Under the pieces are notes generated by a model. The model saw only the letters and a program-made list of their open reading frames with translations. It was not told the DNA's origin and ran no database searches. Of a DNA stretch of 64,000 bases, positions 10,443-20,286 are shown in pieces. Positions within the stretch are counted from its first letter, which is position 1, and the number at the start of each line of letters is the position of its first letter. A program made the position numbers and the translations under genes. Origin of the DNA: Flavobacteriales bacterium. GTDB taxonomy: Bacteria > Bacteroidota > Bacteroidia > Flavobacteriales_D > Sanyastnellaceae. Where the stretch lies: contig JAIXWX010000033.1 of assembly GCA_027491075.1 (NCBI GenBank), forward strand, positions 1 through 64,000, in the 5' to 3' direction.

Positions 10443-12386
10443 ATGAAAAAAATCTTTACCTTCTTCAGCGCACTTAGTCTGGGCTTGCTTGCACAATCCC
10501 AAGAAGCACCACGTCCAGTGGGCAACGAAGAAATCATATTTGCCAACACCCGCACATCTGCTGCACCTATTCGAAGCAACAGAGGGTCTGAATTTTTCTG
10601 TGAAGACTTTTCCAATGGATTAATAGGTAACAATCCCGTAGGAGAATGGACCACAGGTGGTCAAAACGCCAGTGTATGGGCCATGGCTGATGCCAATAGC
10701 CCAGCAGGTTTCTATTCCAGCAATCTTGCTGCGATGGCTTCCCCTACTGCAGATAATGGATGGCTCATTTTTGATGCCGACTTCGCGCAAGATGGGGCCA
10801 TCTCCACAAGCAATCCCGTGGAAGTTATGTCTGGATGGGTTCAAGCTCCAGAGCTCAACATGAGCGAACTAGAAAATGTCAAGGTAGAATTCAATCAATA
10901 CTTCAGATATTGCTGCCAGCAGTTGTCACCATTGTCTGTGGAAGTTTCTATCGATGGAGGAGACACTTGGACTGTGTTCAATGCTACAGGAATTTTAGTA
11001 ACCTCGGCCAATCAACTTTCAGCAAATCCCTTGTTGACAGTAATCGACATTTCATGTGTAGCAGCAAACCAACCTTCGGTGTTGATACGCTGGTTTTATA
11101 ACCGCTCTCAAAACTCAGCCTACAGTCATTATTTCTGGGGCTTAGATGATATCTGCATTTATGAGACTGTGGAAGAAAATGATTTGGAAATTACTCAGGT
11201 TACCAATGGCAATATTGTGACTGTTTGGGAATATACCGTAACTCCACTCGAGCAAGCCATCACTGAAGCCAACGACGGTATGGTAGCTGGCGTTATTTTC
11301 AGAAATAATGGACGCCAAGATCAAACCAATTGTCAAATCACGATTGAAATATTGGACGAGGCAGGCAGTACAGTGCTCAACACCACCAGCATTCCAGCAT
11401 TCGATATGGTAGCTCCTGCAAACGAAGAAATTTGTCCTGCACCTGTTTTGGATACCATCTTCGTATCTACTGGCTTCTTCCCACCGTCCATCGGCACCTA
11501 CATATTAAGAGCCTCTATTACCAGCGATCAAACGGATGAGATTCCTGATAATAATGTGATTGACAGAACCATTTACTATACCACCAATGAATACGGTCAC
11601 AACGATTCTACCTTGACTACAGGAGAACTTCGTGGACAAGCAGATCCAGATAATCCAGATCTATTCTTGCAATTTGGAACAGGTAATATTTTTCAGTTTC
11701 CAAATGAAGGCAGCACTGTATACGGCTTAACTGTCGATTTTGGCGCCAATACAGCAGCAAACGCAAGTGTAATTGGAGTGATGTATAGCGATCAAAGTAC
11801 TGCTCAAGCTCAAAACTTTGCTTTGGAAGGATTCAATTACTACACAACTACAGCAACGAGCGGATCCGAAGGACCAATCTATATCGCCTTTGAAGAGCCT
11901 GTAGAACCTCTTACAGATGAAGTATATCTGGTAGCTGTAGAAACGGAAGACATTCTTGTAGAAGAAGTAACCGTTATGGCTCAACCCAATAGCGACACGG
12001 ACAACTCTACCGCTAGAAAATCATTAAACAGCGCGGGTACTCTCGTTTGGTTCTTCAGAAACAACTATTCACCAGCTATCCGAGCCATCCTTACAGACGG
12101 TGTCGGTGTTTCAGAGGCAGACAATTTGAAGATCAATTTCAATATGATGCCAAACCCGGCTTCAGAAAACGTACGTGTAGAATTCACTACCGACGCCGCT
12201 CAGAATGTAGCTTACGAAATCCGTGACATCAACGGAAAGCTAGTGAAGACATCCAACTTGGGAAATCAAGCTCAAGGAAAGGTTAGCTTCGAAGTAAATG
12301 TTCGCGATCTCAGCGCAGGAACATATATGATGAATATCATTGCTGGTAGCCGCATGGTTGGTAGCGATCAATTGATCATCAAATAA
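10443..12386 (+). CDS. Secreted T9SS type A sorting-domain protein with jelly-roll-like N-terminal region
   Basis: Signal peptide MKKIFTFFSALSLGLLAQSQ; C-terminus NMMPNPASENVRVEF...LSAGTYMMNIIAGSRMVGSDQLIIK. Confidence 0.88.
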   Translation: MKKIFTFFSALSLGLLAQSQEAPRPVGNEEIIFANTRTSAAPIRSNRGSEFFCEDFSNGLIGNNPVGEWTTGGQNASVWAMADANSPAGFYSSNLAAMASPTADNGWLIFDADFAQDGAISTSNPVEVMSGWVQAPELNMSELENVKVEFNQYFRYCCQQLSPLSVEVSIDGGDTWTVFNATGILVTSANQLSANPLLTVIDISCVAANQPSVLIRWFYNRSQNSAYSHYFWGLDDICIYETVEENDLEITQVTNGNIVTVWEYTVTPLEQAITEANDGMVAGVIFRNNGRQDQTNCQITIEILDEAGSTVLNTTSIPAFDMVAPANEEICPAPVLDTIFVSTGFFPPSIGTYILRASITSDQTDEIPDNNVIDRTIYYTTNEYGHNDSTLTTGELRGQADPDNPDLFLQFGTGNIFQFPNEGSTVYGLTVDFGANTAANASVIGVMYSDQSTAQAQNFALEGFNYYTTTATSGSEGPIYIAFEEPVEPLTDEVYLVAVETEDILVEEVTVMAQPNSDTDNSTARKSLNSAGTLVWFFRNNYSPAIRAILTDGVGVSEADNLKINFNMMPNPASENVRVEFTTDAAQNVAYEIRDINGKLVKTSNLGNQAQGKVSFEVNVRDLSAGTYMMNIIAGSRMVGSDQLIIK

Positions 12387-12409
12387 ACTATTTCATATAA
12401 AGATGCATG

Positions 12410-12445
12410 CAGGGGCTGCCAAATGGCAGCCCCTGTTTATTTTTG
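12410..12445 (+). terminator. Rho-independent terminator after the 10443-12386 gene
   Basis: CAGGGGCTGCC-AAAT-GGCAGCCCCTG followed by TTTATTTTTG. Confidence 0.9.
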
Positions 12446-12465
12446 TCTGCTTCAAATTTCCAATT

Positions 12466-13392
12466 GTGATTATACACACCGATTTCTCAGGATTTAAAGA
12501 CCTCGAAACAGCCGTTACCATCGGCACTTTCGACGGTGTTCACTTGGGGCATCGAGCCATCCTCTCCCGCTTGCTTCGTGAAGCACAAATGGATGGCTTT
12601 CAAAGTGTGATACTCACATTCTATCCGCATCCGCGCATGGTGCTTCATCCAGAGGATCATGCTCTTCAGTTGCTCTCAACACCAGAGGAAAAAGCCGAAC
12701 TCCTCAAAGAACTGGGTATTGATCACCTTATGGTGTACCCTTTTTCTGAAGAATTCAGCCGTATATCTGCTTTTGATTATGTCAGAAATCTATTGGTCAA
12801 TGGGCTGAATGCGAAAAAAATAATTGTTGGATACGACCATCGCTTTGGAAGAAATCGAGAAGGAGATTTTAGTACGCTTTCTGAATGGTCTGAAATACTT
12901 CAATACAAATCACTCGAAATCCCTGCGGAGGAAATTGATAACGTCAATATTTCTTCTACAAAAATCAGAAAGTACTTATTGGATGGCAATGTGTCGCAGG
13001 CTGCCACTTATTTGGGCTACCCCTATGCTTTGACAGGGAAAATTGTCCACGGAAATAAAATGGGGCGCACTCTCGGTTTTCCTACAGCCAACATGTCTGT
13101 GAACTATCCCTATAAACTTATCCCAGCTAATGGGGTGTATGCAGTGGAATGTAAAACAGAGAAAGGTAGTTTAAAGGGTGTGATGAATATTGGCGTTAGA
13201 CCTACCGTAGATTCTACACCAGTACGTCACATTGAAGCCCATCTACTGGACTTTGAAGGGGATCTCTATGGCCAAAATCTTACCGTTCGTTTCATTCAAA
13301 AAATAAGAGAAGAGAAAAAATTTGGCTCGATTGATGAACTTAAAAATCAAATTCACGTAGACGTTCAAACCACGCGCACCCTGTTTCAATGA
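12466..13392 (+). CDS. ribF: Bifunctional riboflavin kinase/FAD synthetase
   Basis: TIGTFDGVHLGH, GYDHRFG, TGKIVHGNKMGRTLGFPTANM. Longest ORF starts at 12403, inside the terminator region, so the in-frame GTG at 12466 is the likely start. Confidence 0.92.
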   Translation: MIIHTDFSGFKDLETAVTIGTFDGVHLGHRAILSRLLREAQMDGFQSVILTFYPHPRMVLHPEDHALQLLSTPEEKAELLKELGIDHLMVYPFSEEFSRISAFDYVRNLLVNGLNAKKIIVGYDHRFGRNREGDFSTLSEWSEILQYKSLEIPAEEIDNVNISSTKIRKYLLDGNVSQAATYLGYPYALTGKIVHGNKMGRTLGFPTANMSVNYPYKLIPANGVYAVECKTEKGSLKGVMNIGVRPTVDSTPVRHIEAHLLDFEGDLYGQNLTVRFIQKIREEKKFGSIDELKNQIHVDVQTTRTLFQ

Positions 13393-13991
13393 AGCAACTA
13401 CTTATCTATATCTTTTTCGCTTTAATCTCCACGAGCAGTTTTTCGCAATCTTTTCCATTGGAGAATTATGACTCCTTGAAGGTTTTTACTTCTCTCGAAA
13501 AAGCGCTTCAGGCGCCCGACTCGGTATTTCGATTGGATCTTTCTAAGAAAAAACTCACCGAAATTCCAACGGAGGTCTTCGATTTCAAAAATCTACATGA
13601 ACTCATTTTAGATAAAAATAAAATCGAAGTTATCCCAGGAGAGATTATAAAGTTAAAATACCTTCAACACTTGAGTCTCCAACACAATAAGGTATCAGAA
13701 ATTCCAACCGCGCTGTTGCGCCTTCAATCATTGAAAAAACTCAACCTAGCCGATAATTTCATCTTGCGCATACCCGAAGACATTGAGAAATTGAAAGAAC
13801 TTAGATTTTTGATTTTATGGGATAATCCAATCAATTATTATCCCAACTCTTTAGGACTTTTGGAGAATTTAGAAGTCCTTGATCTATTGCACAATCAGAT
13901 GAACATCGACACCCAGTCGCGTCTTCGAAATATACTACCGAAAGCGCGCATTATCATGTCTGCCCCGTGTCGATGCCAAGATGGTGAATGA
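13389..13991 (+). CDS. Secreted leucine-rich repeat protein
   Basis: Signal peptide followed by LxxLxLxxNxIxxIPxxIxxL repeats. Confidence 0.85.
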   Translation: MKQLLIYIFFALISTSSFSQSFPLENYDSLKVFTSLEKALQAPDSVFRLDLSKKKLTEIPTEVFDFKNLHELILDKNKIEVIPGEIIKLKYLQHLSLQHNKVSEIPTALLRLQSLKKLNLADNFILRIPEDIEKLKELRFLILWDNPINYYPNSLGLLENLEVLDLLHNQMNIDTQSRLRNILPKARIIMSAPCRCQDGE

Positions 13992-13993
13992 TG

Positions 13994-14665
13994 TTATTCT
14001 TTGCCTCCAATCACTACCACAAACTCGCCTCTCGGTTCATGTTGGGTAAAATGTAGAAGTACTTCAGAGGCCGATCCTCTGACTGTTTCTTCAAATTTTT
14101 TAGAAAGCTCTCTGCTGACGCTCACCTTGCGCCCTTCCCCGCAAAAAGTAACAATCTGTTGAAGTGTTTTTATCAAGCGATGCGGTGATTCATAAAGCAC
14201 TGTTGTTTTTTCTTCTTCCGCAATGGCTTTAAAGCGCGTTTCCCTTCCTTTTTTATGCGGTAAAAAACCTTCGTACACAAATTTCTCACACGGTAATCCA
14301 CTTTGAACAATCGCTGGAACAAAGGCTGTCGGACCTGGCAAAGCCATCACCTCAATCTGATTTTCAATACACGCTCGTACCAATAAAAATCCAGGGTCTG
14401 ATATTCCTGGAGTTCCTGCATCCGAAACCAATGCCACTGCGTTGGCGGCTGCAATCCTTTCTGCAAGATTTTTTACTACTTGATGTTCGTTGTTTAGGTG
14501 ATAGGAAACACAGGGCTTATCGATAGAAAAATGCTGTAGTAGTTTTTTCGTTTCACGAGTATCCTCGGCAATAATAAAATCACACTCCTTCAATATTCGA
14601 ATCGCCCTCAGAGTGATATCTTCAAGGTTTCCAATAGGCGTGGGAACTAAATAGAGGTGTGCCAA
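13994..14665 (-). CDS. rsmI: 16S rRNA (cytidine(1402)-2'-O)-methyltransferase
   Basis: LYLVPTPIGNLEDITLRAIRILKECDFIIAEDTRETKKLL; VSDAGTPGISDPG. Confidence 0.95.
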   Translation of the reverse strand: MAHLYLVPTPIGNLEDITLRAIRILKECDFIIAEDTRETKKLLQHFSIDKPCVSYHLNNEHQVVKNLAERIAAANAVALVSDAGTPGISDPGFLLVRACIENQIEVMALPGPTAFVPAIVQSGLPCEKFVYEGFLPHKKGRETRFKAIAEEEKTTVLYESPHRLIKTLQQIVTFCGEGRKVSVSRELSKKFEETVRGSASEVLLHFTQHEPRGEFVVVIGGKE

Positions 14666-14668
14666 TGT

Positions 14669-15394
14669 TTATCCCAGATGTCTTCGTTCAATAAGCTCCA
14701 CAAAATCCTGTGTTACTTGGGCATCATTGTTCCAACTATACTTCGATTTTAAAGCATCCAAATGTCTTAGTGCCTCGTCTCTATTATTTGCATTTAGCTT
14801 TTCAATGGCTACTTCATACTCTTGATTGTTTCCTTTAAATAATTCCCTTGAAAATTGGAATCGTTGGTTCAGAGTTATGGCCTTTTTCAAATCTGGAATC
14901 GGACTGTGCTCCAGCTTTTGAGCGAGGCTACCTGTAGCCGCAGACTTGCTCAATCGATCGTTTAAGGATTCTGTACGCATTTGTCCCAAAACATGATTGA
15001 GATCTCCGCTTGGAATCACTTCGTGCTTGTGCTCCATCGATGCTGAGGGAACGGGTTCATTGAAAGCAATCGGCTGCTCAGAAACCGGTTCAGTGGATTC
15101 TATTTCTTCAATAACATCCAATAACGTCACCTGATTGGTAGCAGGAGGCACTTCAATGCGGAAAGGCGTTTGAAACTCCTCTGACTCCTGGACGCTTTCT
15201 TTTGTGCTTCCCTTTAATGAATCATCGTATGCCTTGTATCTCAATACGACCACTCGTTCAAATAATTCTCTGCTATCTTCAGTGAGTGCTTCCAAATCCT
15301 GCAAGGAGAGTTGTCCTCCATTGAGCAAGGCTACCGACTCGCGAATAGCGTCCGCAAGTTCCGAGAGATTTCTGAAATTCTTTGGTGCGTTCAT
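14669..15394 (-). CDS. Hypothetical protein
   Basis: 241 aa ORF; conserved-looking C-terminal part RFQFSRELFKGNNQEYEVAIEKLN. Confidence 0.7.
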   Translation of the reverse strand: MNAPKNFRNLSELADAIRESVALLNGGQLSLQDLEALTEDSRELFERVVVLRYKAYDDSLKGSTKESVQESEEFQTPFRIEVPPATNQVTLLDVIEEIESTEPVSEQPIAFNEPVPSASMEHKHEVIPSGDLNHVLGQMRTESLNDRLSKSAATGSLAQKLEHSPIPDLKKAITLNQRFQFSRELFKGNNQEYEVAIEKLNANNRDEALRHLDALKSKYSWNNDAQVTQDFVELIERRHLG

Positions 15395-15470
15395 GAGGTG
15401 AAATTAGAAAGTTCTGAAATTGTATTCAGGGAGAGCTAAAAGACTTATTAACCAAAATAATCAACGAAAA

Positions 15471-15815
15471 TTACAAATTTTCTCTGACCTTTTTAGGCAG
15501 CGCATTTCGAATAAGTTCGTAGCTATGATCTATTAGTTCTAAAAATAGTTCTGGAGGTACTGAACCGTCGGCAGCAACGGTATTCCAATGGGTTTTGTTC
15601 ATGTGATATCCAGGAATAATCCCAGGGTATCTTTCTCTCAAGTCCACTGCCCTTTCTGGATCACATTTAAGATTCATGCTTTCGAATCGGGTGATGTCGC
15701 ACAGGGCAAAGATTTTTCCAGCGACACGAAACACCAACGTTTCCTCATCAAACGGCAAGTCCTCTGTCGTGCCTGGCTTGTTCAAACAATACTCTCTGAT
15801 TTGTTCTAAATCCAT
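15471..15815 (-). CDS. MmcQ/YjbR family protein
   Basis: DLEQIREYCLNKPGTTEDLPFDEETLVFRVAGKIFAL...HWNTV. Confidence 0.88.
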   Translation of the reverse strand: MDLEQIREYCLNKPGTTEDLPFDEETLVFRVAGKIFALCDITRFESMNLKCDPERAVDLRERYPGIIPGYHMNKTHWNTVAADGSVPPELFLELIDHSYELIRNALPKKVRENL

Positions 15816-15818
15816 GTA

Positions 15819-16745
15819 TTAATCGTATGCTGCGCACCTGATATGGCCTTCGGAATCACCCCCACAAGCTCGAATGCCGAGAATAATTTCGTGTGTTGGG
15901 CCTCCATCAAAACGCATTTTGGATAAGGTAAGGTCGTATGCATAAGCCATGGTAAGAAACCCGAGAAAATCTACTTTAAGAAGGGCTGACAAACCTGAAC
16001 CGCTTCGACCTCCCAAACCAAAAGCCACTTTCTCCTTATAACTCAAGATGGCCTGACCCTCCAAACTCATTGGAGCTCCGGATACGAGATTAAGCAAAAA
16101 TGCCGGCTTAAAACTCAATTGATCACTCATTTTAATCGACTTTCCATAGGCCAATGTCCAGTGGTTGACCAATTCACCTTGATTGATTCCTTCTATACGT
16201 GAACGGTTCAATTGGCGCATGGAAACTCCGTAAAACCGATCGTTTTTATAAAGCCAAAGACCAAAATGAACCACAGGAAAAACAAAATCACTTGCAGAAG
16301 CTGTTATCACTGGATCAATATCTTGTTGCTCCATAAGAATATCCGCGAAATTGACCCTAAACTGTTTGAATCCTATGCCGAGTCCCGAACTTAAATAATA
16401 GCCCTTTCTCATCCGCATGTGGTAGGCGTAGTTGATATTGACGCCAGTATAGGAAAACGGGCCTACCCGATCGTTTTCAACCACTGCCCCTATTCCATGA
16501 AAATTAAATTTCTTTTTACCAAATTTTCCATGCACGCTCGCAAAGCCCGTGGACGGCGCTCCATCGATGCCATTCCATTGGCGACGCACTCCCAATCTCA
16601 AGTTAAGGCACTCCGCATTTCCAGTAACTGCGGGGTTGTATTGAATGTAGTTATAGGTAAACCATGAAAACTGCGGAAGCTGCTGTGCATTGGCTTCAGA
16701 GCAGAATGCCAACACAAGGATTAATATGATTCTGATGTTCTTCAT
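15819..16745 (-). CDS. PorP/SprF family type IX secretion membrane protein
   Basis: QQLPQFSWFTYNYIQYNPAVTGNAECLNLRLGVRRQWNGIDGAPSTGFASVHG. Confidence 0.92.
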   Translation of the reverse strand: MKNIRIILILVLAFCSEANAQQLPQFSWFTYNYIQYNPAVTGNAECLNLRLGVRRQWNGIDGAPSTGFASVHGKFGKKKFNFHGIGAVVENDRVGPFSYTGVNINYAYHMRMRKGYYLSSGLGIGFKQFRVNFADILMEQQDIDPVITASASDFVFPVVHFGLWLYKNDRFYGVSMRQLNRSRIEGINQGELVNHWTLAYGKSIKMSDQLSFKPAFLLNLVSGAPMSLEGQAILSYKEKVAFGLGGRSGSGLSALLKVDFLGFLTMAYAYDLTLSKMRFDGGPTHEIILGIRACGGDSEGHIRCAAYD

Positions 16746-17716
16746 TTCAGAATCGATATTACACCCGTGATAGGTGGTATCTCCACCTCAAACGAATTGA
16801 GTTCGATCACATAGAAATACGCTCCCATAGGAAGTGCATTGCCCTTATTGGTACCATCCCAAGGTTGGGCGTACCCTGTAGATCGGAATACACGCTGACC
16901 CCAACGGTCATATACCGTCACCACACTTGCATCGAAGCGTTGAATTCCTGAAATGATCCAAGTATCGTTTACTCCATCTCCGTTCGGTGTGATCCCTTCA
17001 TAAATAATCAATGGAGGTCCTACTGTAACCGTTGCTTGTCCAGTAACCACGCACCCTCCCACTTCTCCAGTCGCATTATAGGTAGTGGAAATCTCTGGAG
17101 TACTTTCAACGGTGTTACCTGTGCTCTGATTCAAATATGTATCAGGACTCCAGGTCACATTATTAGCGTTGAAAGCGGTTATCTCAGAAGTTCCCCCTAA
17201 AAAAATCAAAAAGGGAGATACCGAAGTAGAAAGGTCCACTGCGCTCCCTGCTATCTCCATGGAAAACTCACATGGACCATAGTTGGGCAAATGATCCGAT
17301 CCTAAGATCACCAGATATGTAGTGTTTGCTTCAAGATTATTGACTTGATGCGTAAATGCGGCGGCAGAGCTATTGCAAGGACCAATTCCGGTATAAGAAG
17401 CTGTATTGCAATAATCGCCTGCTGGATTGACGCTATACACCGCGATAGTAAATGTATTTGGCCCTGTAAAATCGTCGCAATCACCTGGAGTAACAGAAAA
17501 TTGAGCATTTCCACCCGCTGAAGACCCCGTTTGAAAGGTAGCGTAATACGTCATGTTCACATTCATGCAGCCCAAATTCAAGGGCACATTGATTAGACTA
17601 TCTTCCAATGGCGTCGCCTCAGCGCACAATTGATTTGCGTCTGCGCTCGAACAATCCTGTGCTCGAAACGACAGGGCAACTTGCAAGATGAGTACAAAGA
17701 GAATCCAACGCTTCAT
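16742..17716 (-). CDS. Secreted protein with gliding motility-associated C-terminal (T9SS type B) domain
   Basis: Signal peptide MKRWILFVLILQVALSFRAQ; C-terminus YEGITPNGDGVNDTWIISGIQRFDASVVTVYDRWGQRVFRS...WDGTNKGNALPMGAYFYVIEL. Confidence 0.92.
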   Translation of the reverse strand: MKRWILFVLILQVALSFRAQDCSSADANQLCAEATPLEDSLINVPLNLGCMNVNMTYYATFQTGSSAGGNAQFSVTPGDCDDFTGPNTFTIAVYSVNPAGDYCNTASYTGIGPCNSSAAAFTHQVNNLEANTTYLVILGSDHLPNYGPCEFSMEIAGSAVDLSTSVSPFLIFLGGTSEITAFNANNVTWSPDTYLNQSTGNTVESTPEISTTYNATGEVGGCVVTGQATVTVGPPLIIYEGITPNGDGVNDTWIISGIQRFDASVVTVYDRWGQRVFRSTGYAQPWDGTNKGNALPMGAYFYVIELNSFEVEIPPITGVISILK

Positions 17717-17831
17717 GTAAGGGCAAAATTCAATGGATAAATCTTTCAAAAAGGAAGCCCTCAGCAATATTTTAAACATTCACATGTTTAGGAGGGCAAT
17801 TTTTTCAACGAAGAAAATCAGAGATTGTTGC

Positions 17832-18335
17832 CTACTGAAACTCAAGGAGTACGGCATTTTTCTCTACCGCGTTTCCCTTTACAACTGAAACTTTCTTCAC
17901 TACCCCTGCTACTGGACTTTTTATTACATTTTCCATTTTCATGGCCTCTAAAATAACAAGTGCTTGATCCTTCTCCACCGCAGTTCCTTCTTCCACAAGT
18001 ATGTTTAAGACCATGCCTGGCATAGGCGCTTTGATATCTTTCACCTTCTTTACTCCAGCACCTTCCATTCCTAGGCTTTTAAGTAAGTCATCAAAACGAT
18101 CTTTCAGGCGAATTTCGTAATCGTTTTGATTCACTTTCAACGTCACCACTTTGTTCTCAGTATCAATGGCTACCACTTCAGCACTATAGCTTTTGTCATT
18201 CCATAAAATGTGCAAGCCCTTTCCAGCGCTCACTACATCCAATTCATAATCACGTCCATCTATTGTACCTTTCATGCCCGAAGAAGCAGGACGAATATCA
18301 AATGTGATCCCATTATTGACGGTTGCGTGGTACAT
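17832..18335 (-). CDS. Biotin/lipoyl-containing carboxyl carrier protein subunit
   Basis: Biotinylation motif EAMKMEN and APMPGMV; start placed at MYHATVNNG. Confidence 0.88.
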   Translation of the reverse strand: MYHATVNNGITFDIRPASSGMKGTIDGRDYELDVVSAGKGLHILWNDKSYSAEVVAIDTENKVVTLKVNQNDYEIRLKDRFDDLLKSLGMEGAGVKKVKDIKAPMPGMVLNILVEEGTAVEKDQALVILEAMKMENVIKSPVAGVVKKVSVVKGNAVEKNAVLLEFQ

Positions 18336-18371
18336 TGTTCTTTTTTTTGCGAAGCTAAATAAATATTTCAA

Positions 18372-19520
18372 TTGGCAGGAATCTATATCCATATCCCTTT
18401 TTGTAAACAAGCTTGTCACTACTGCGATTTTCATTTCTCTACTTCCCTTTTGAGAAAGCCAGATATGATGGCAGCCATGAGACAGGAGCTAACATCGCGA
18501 TCCGTAGAACTCGAGAACGAAAAGATTCAAACTGTCTATTTTGGGGGTGGTACTCCTTCATTGTTGTCTTATGAGGAAATCATGCAGTTCTTTGAAGTTC
18601 TGCAAAAGCACTACAATCTGGATCATTTGGAAGAAATTACCCTCGAGGCCAATCCCGACGATTTCTCCCAGGACTTCATATATGCCATTGAAAAGTCACC
18701 TATCAATCGATTGAGCATTGGGATTCAAAGTTTTTTTGATGAAGACTTAGCTTTTATGAATCGTGTTCACTCTGCTTCCCAGGCAGACCGATGCGTTAAG
18801 CTCGCACAGGATAAGGGAATTGACAACATTACCATCGACCTCATTTATGCAATTCCTTCAAGCAACATGGAGCGTTGGAAAAAGAACGTAGCACAAGGCA
18901 TAAGCCTCCATGTGCCGCACATCAGCTCCTATTGCATGACCATAGAAGAAAAAACCACTTTTGGAAACTGGGAGAGAAAAGGAAGGCTAGTGCAAGTACC
19001 TGATGAAAAAGCATCCTCTCAATACCTATACTTGGTTTCTGCATTAGAAGATGCAAACATCCATCAATACGAGATTTCCAATTTTGCGAAATCTGGTTTT
19101 GAAAGCAAGCACAACAGCAACTATTGGACAGGCATACCATATCTGGGAGTTGGACCCTCCGCTCACAGTTTCAACGGAAAGAATTCACGAAGGTGGAACG
19201 TCTCTAATAACATCAGCTATATGAAAAAAATGATGGCTGGAGAACACTATCATCAAGAAGAGGTTCTCACCCCACGTGACCGATACAATGAAACCATAAT
19301 GACCTCGCTTCGCACCAAAAAGGGAGTTTCTCTAGAATACATAAAAAAAGAATTTCACCTCGACCTATATACCTCATTTCAAGAGTCAATAGAGGAGCAC
19401 ATGCGACACGGTCTTGCGCTTTTGGAAAATAAGTACCTTCGACTCACTCCGCAAGGACTCTTTGTAGCAGATAAAATTGCTTCCGATCTTTTTTTACTTG
19501 AAGAAAAAAATGAACATTGA
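18372..19520 (+). CDS. hemW: Radical SAM HemW (coproporphyrinogen III oxidase-like)
   Basis: AGIYIHIPFCKQACHYCDFHF (CxxxCxxC), YFGGGTPSLL; apparent TTG start. Confidence 0.92.
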   Translation: MAGIYIHIPFCKQACHYCDFHFSTSLLRKPDMMAAMRQELTSRSVELENEKIQTVYFGGGTPSLLSYEEIMQFFEVLQKHYNLDHLEEITLEANPDDFSQDFIYAIEKSPINRLSIGIQSFFDEDLAFMNRVHSASQADRCVKLAQDKGIDNITIDLIYAIPSSNMERWKKNVAQGISLHVPHISSYCMTIEEKTTFGNWERKGRLVQVPDEKASSQYLYLVSALEDANIHQYEISNFAKSGFESKHNSNYWTGIPYLGVGPSAHSFNGKNSRRWNVSNNISYMKKMMAGEHYHQEEVLTPRDRYNETIMTSLRTKKGVSLEYIKKEFHLDLYTSFQESIEEHMRHGLALLENKYLRLTPQGLFVADKIASDLFLLEEKNEH

Positions 19521-20286
19521 AATACGCCTCGACGAAAAAGTGTATGCAGTAGATCTGCAAAATGGAAAGGACATATCCATTCCTTTACATTCTGACGGAC
19601 CCCGTGCTTGGTACGTTGACCGAATGAATATTCGGCCCGTTGAAACAGACTCTTTCATCGGCAGTGTAGCACACGGAGGAAGCGTCAATTTCAGAGAAAT
19701 TACTTTCAATCCACATGGACATGGTACGCACACTGAAACATTCGAGCACATCAGTGAAGAGCGTATTTCAGTATATCAAGCATTGTCGCTTCATCATTTT
19801 CTTGCATCCGTCATTACCGTCACTCCTTCGATAGTAGATACTACATCAGAATGGATGAAAGCAGGTGATCTCATTATTCATAGAGAAGACCTCCTTCCAT
19901 TTAAAGAGTGGATTCAAAAATCGAAAGCACTTGTTATTAGAACCGTGCCGAATCATCCAGATAAAAAATTTCGCAATTACTCCAATACCAATTTCCCTTA
20001 CGTGCACGCCGATGCAATGCACTACATCGTAGAGTGCGGAATTGAGCATTTATTGATAGACCTTCCCTCCGTTGACAGAGAAGAAGACGGAGGATTGCTC
20101 CTTGCACACCATGCGTTTTGGGGAGAAACGGCCTACCGCAGACAGCATTGCACCATCACAGAGTTCATTTTCGTAGATGATTCCATCTTAGATGGAAGAT
20201 ATCTTTTGAATTTACAAGTGGCTCCATTTGTTAATGACGCCACTCCTTCGAGACCCATCCTTTACCCACTACACCCATTAAGTTAG
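19510..20286 (+). CDS. Cyclase family protein (kynurenine formamidase-like)
   Basis: HGHGTHTETFEHI metal-binding motif; ATG at 19510 (MNIEIRLDEKVYAV). Confidence 0.8.
   Translation: MNIEIRLDEKVYAVDLQNGKDISIPLHSDGPRAWYVDRMNIRPVETDSFIGSVAHGGSVNFREITFNPHGHGTHTETFEHISEERISVYQALSLHHFLASVITVTPSIVDTTSEWMKAGDLIIHREDLLPFKEWIQKSKALVIRTVPNHPDKKFRNYSNTNFPYVHADAMHYIVECGIEHLLIDLPSVDREEDGGLLLAHHAFWGETAYRRQHCTITEFIFVDDSILDGRYLLNLQVAPFVNDATPSRPILYPLHPLS

Noticed and set aside
13389-13991. LRR protein as a novel effector
   Set aside because: Short generic LRR with a signal peptide; such proteins are common in Bacteroidota and nothing nearby suggests an effector system.
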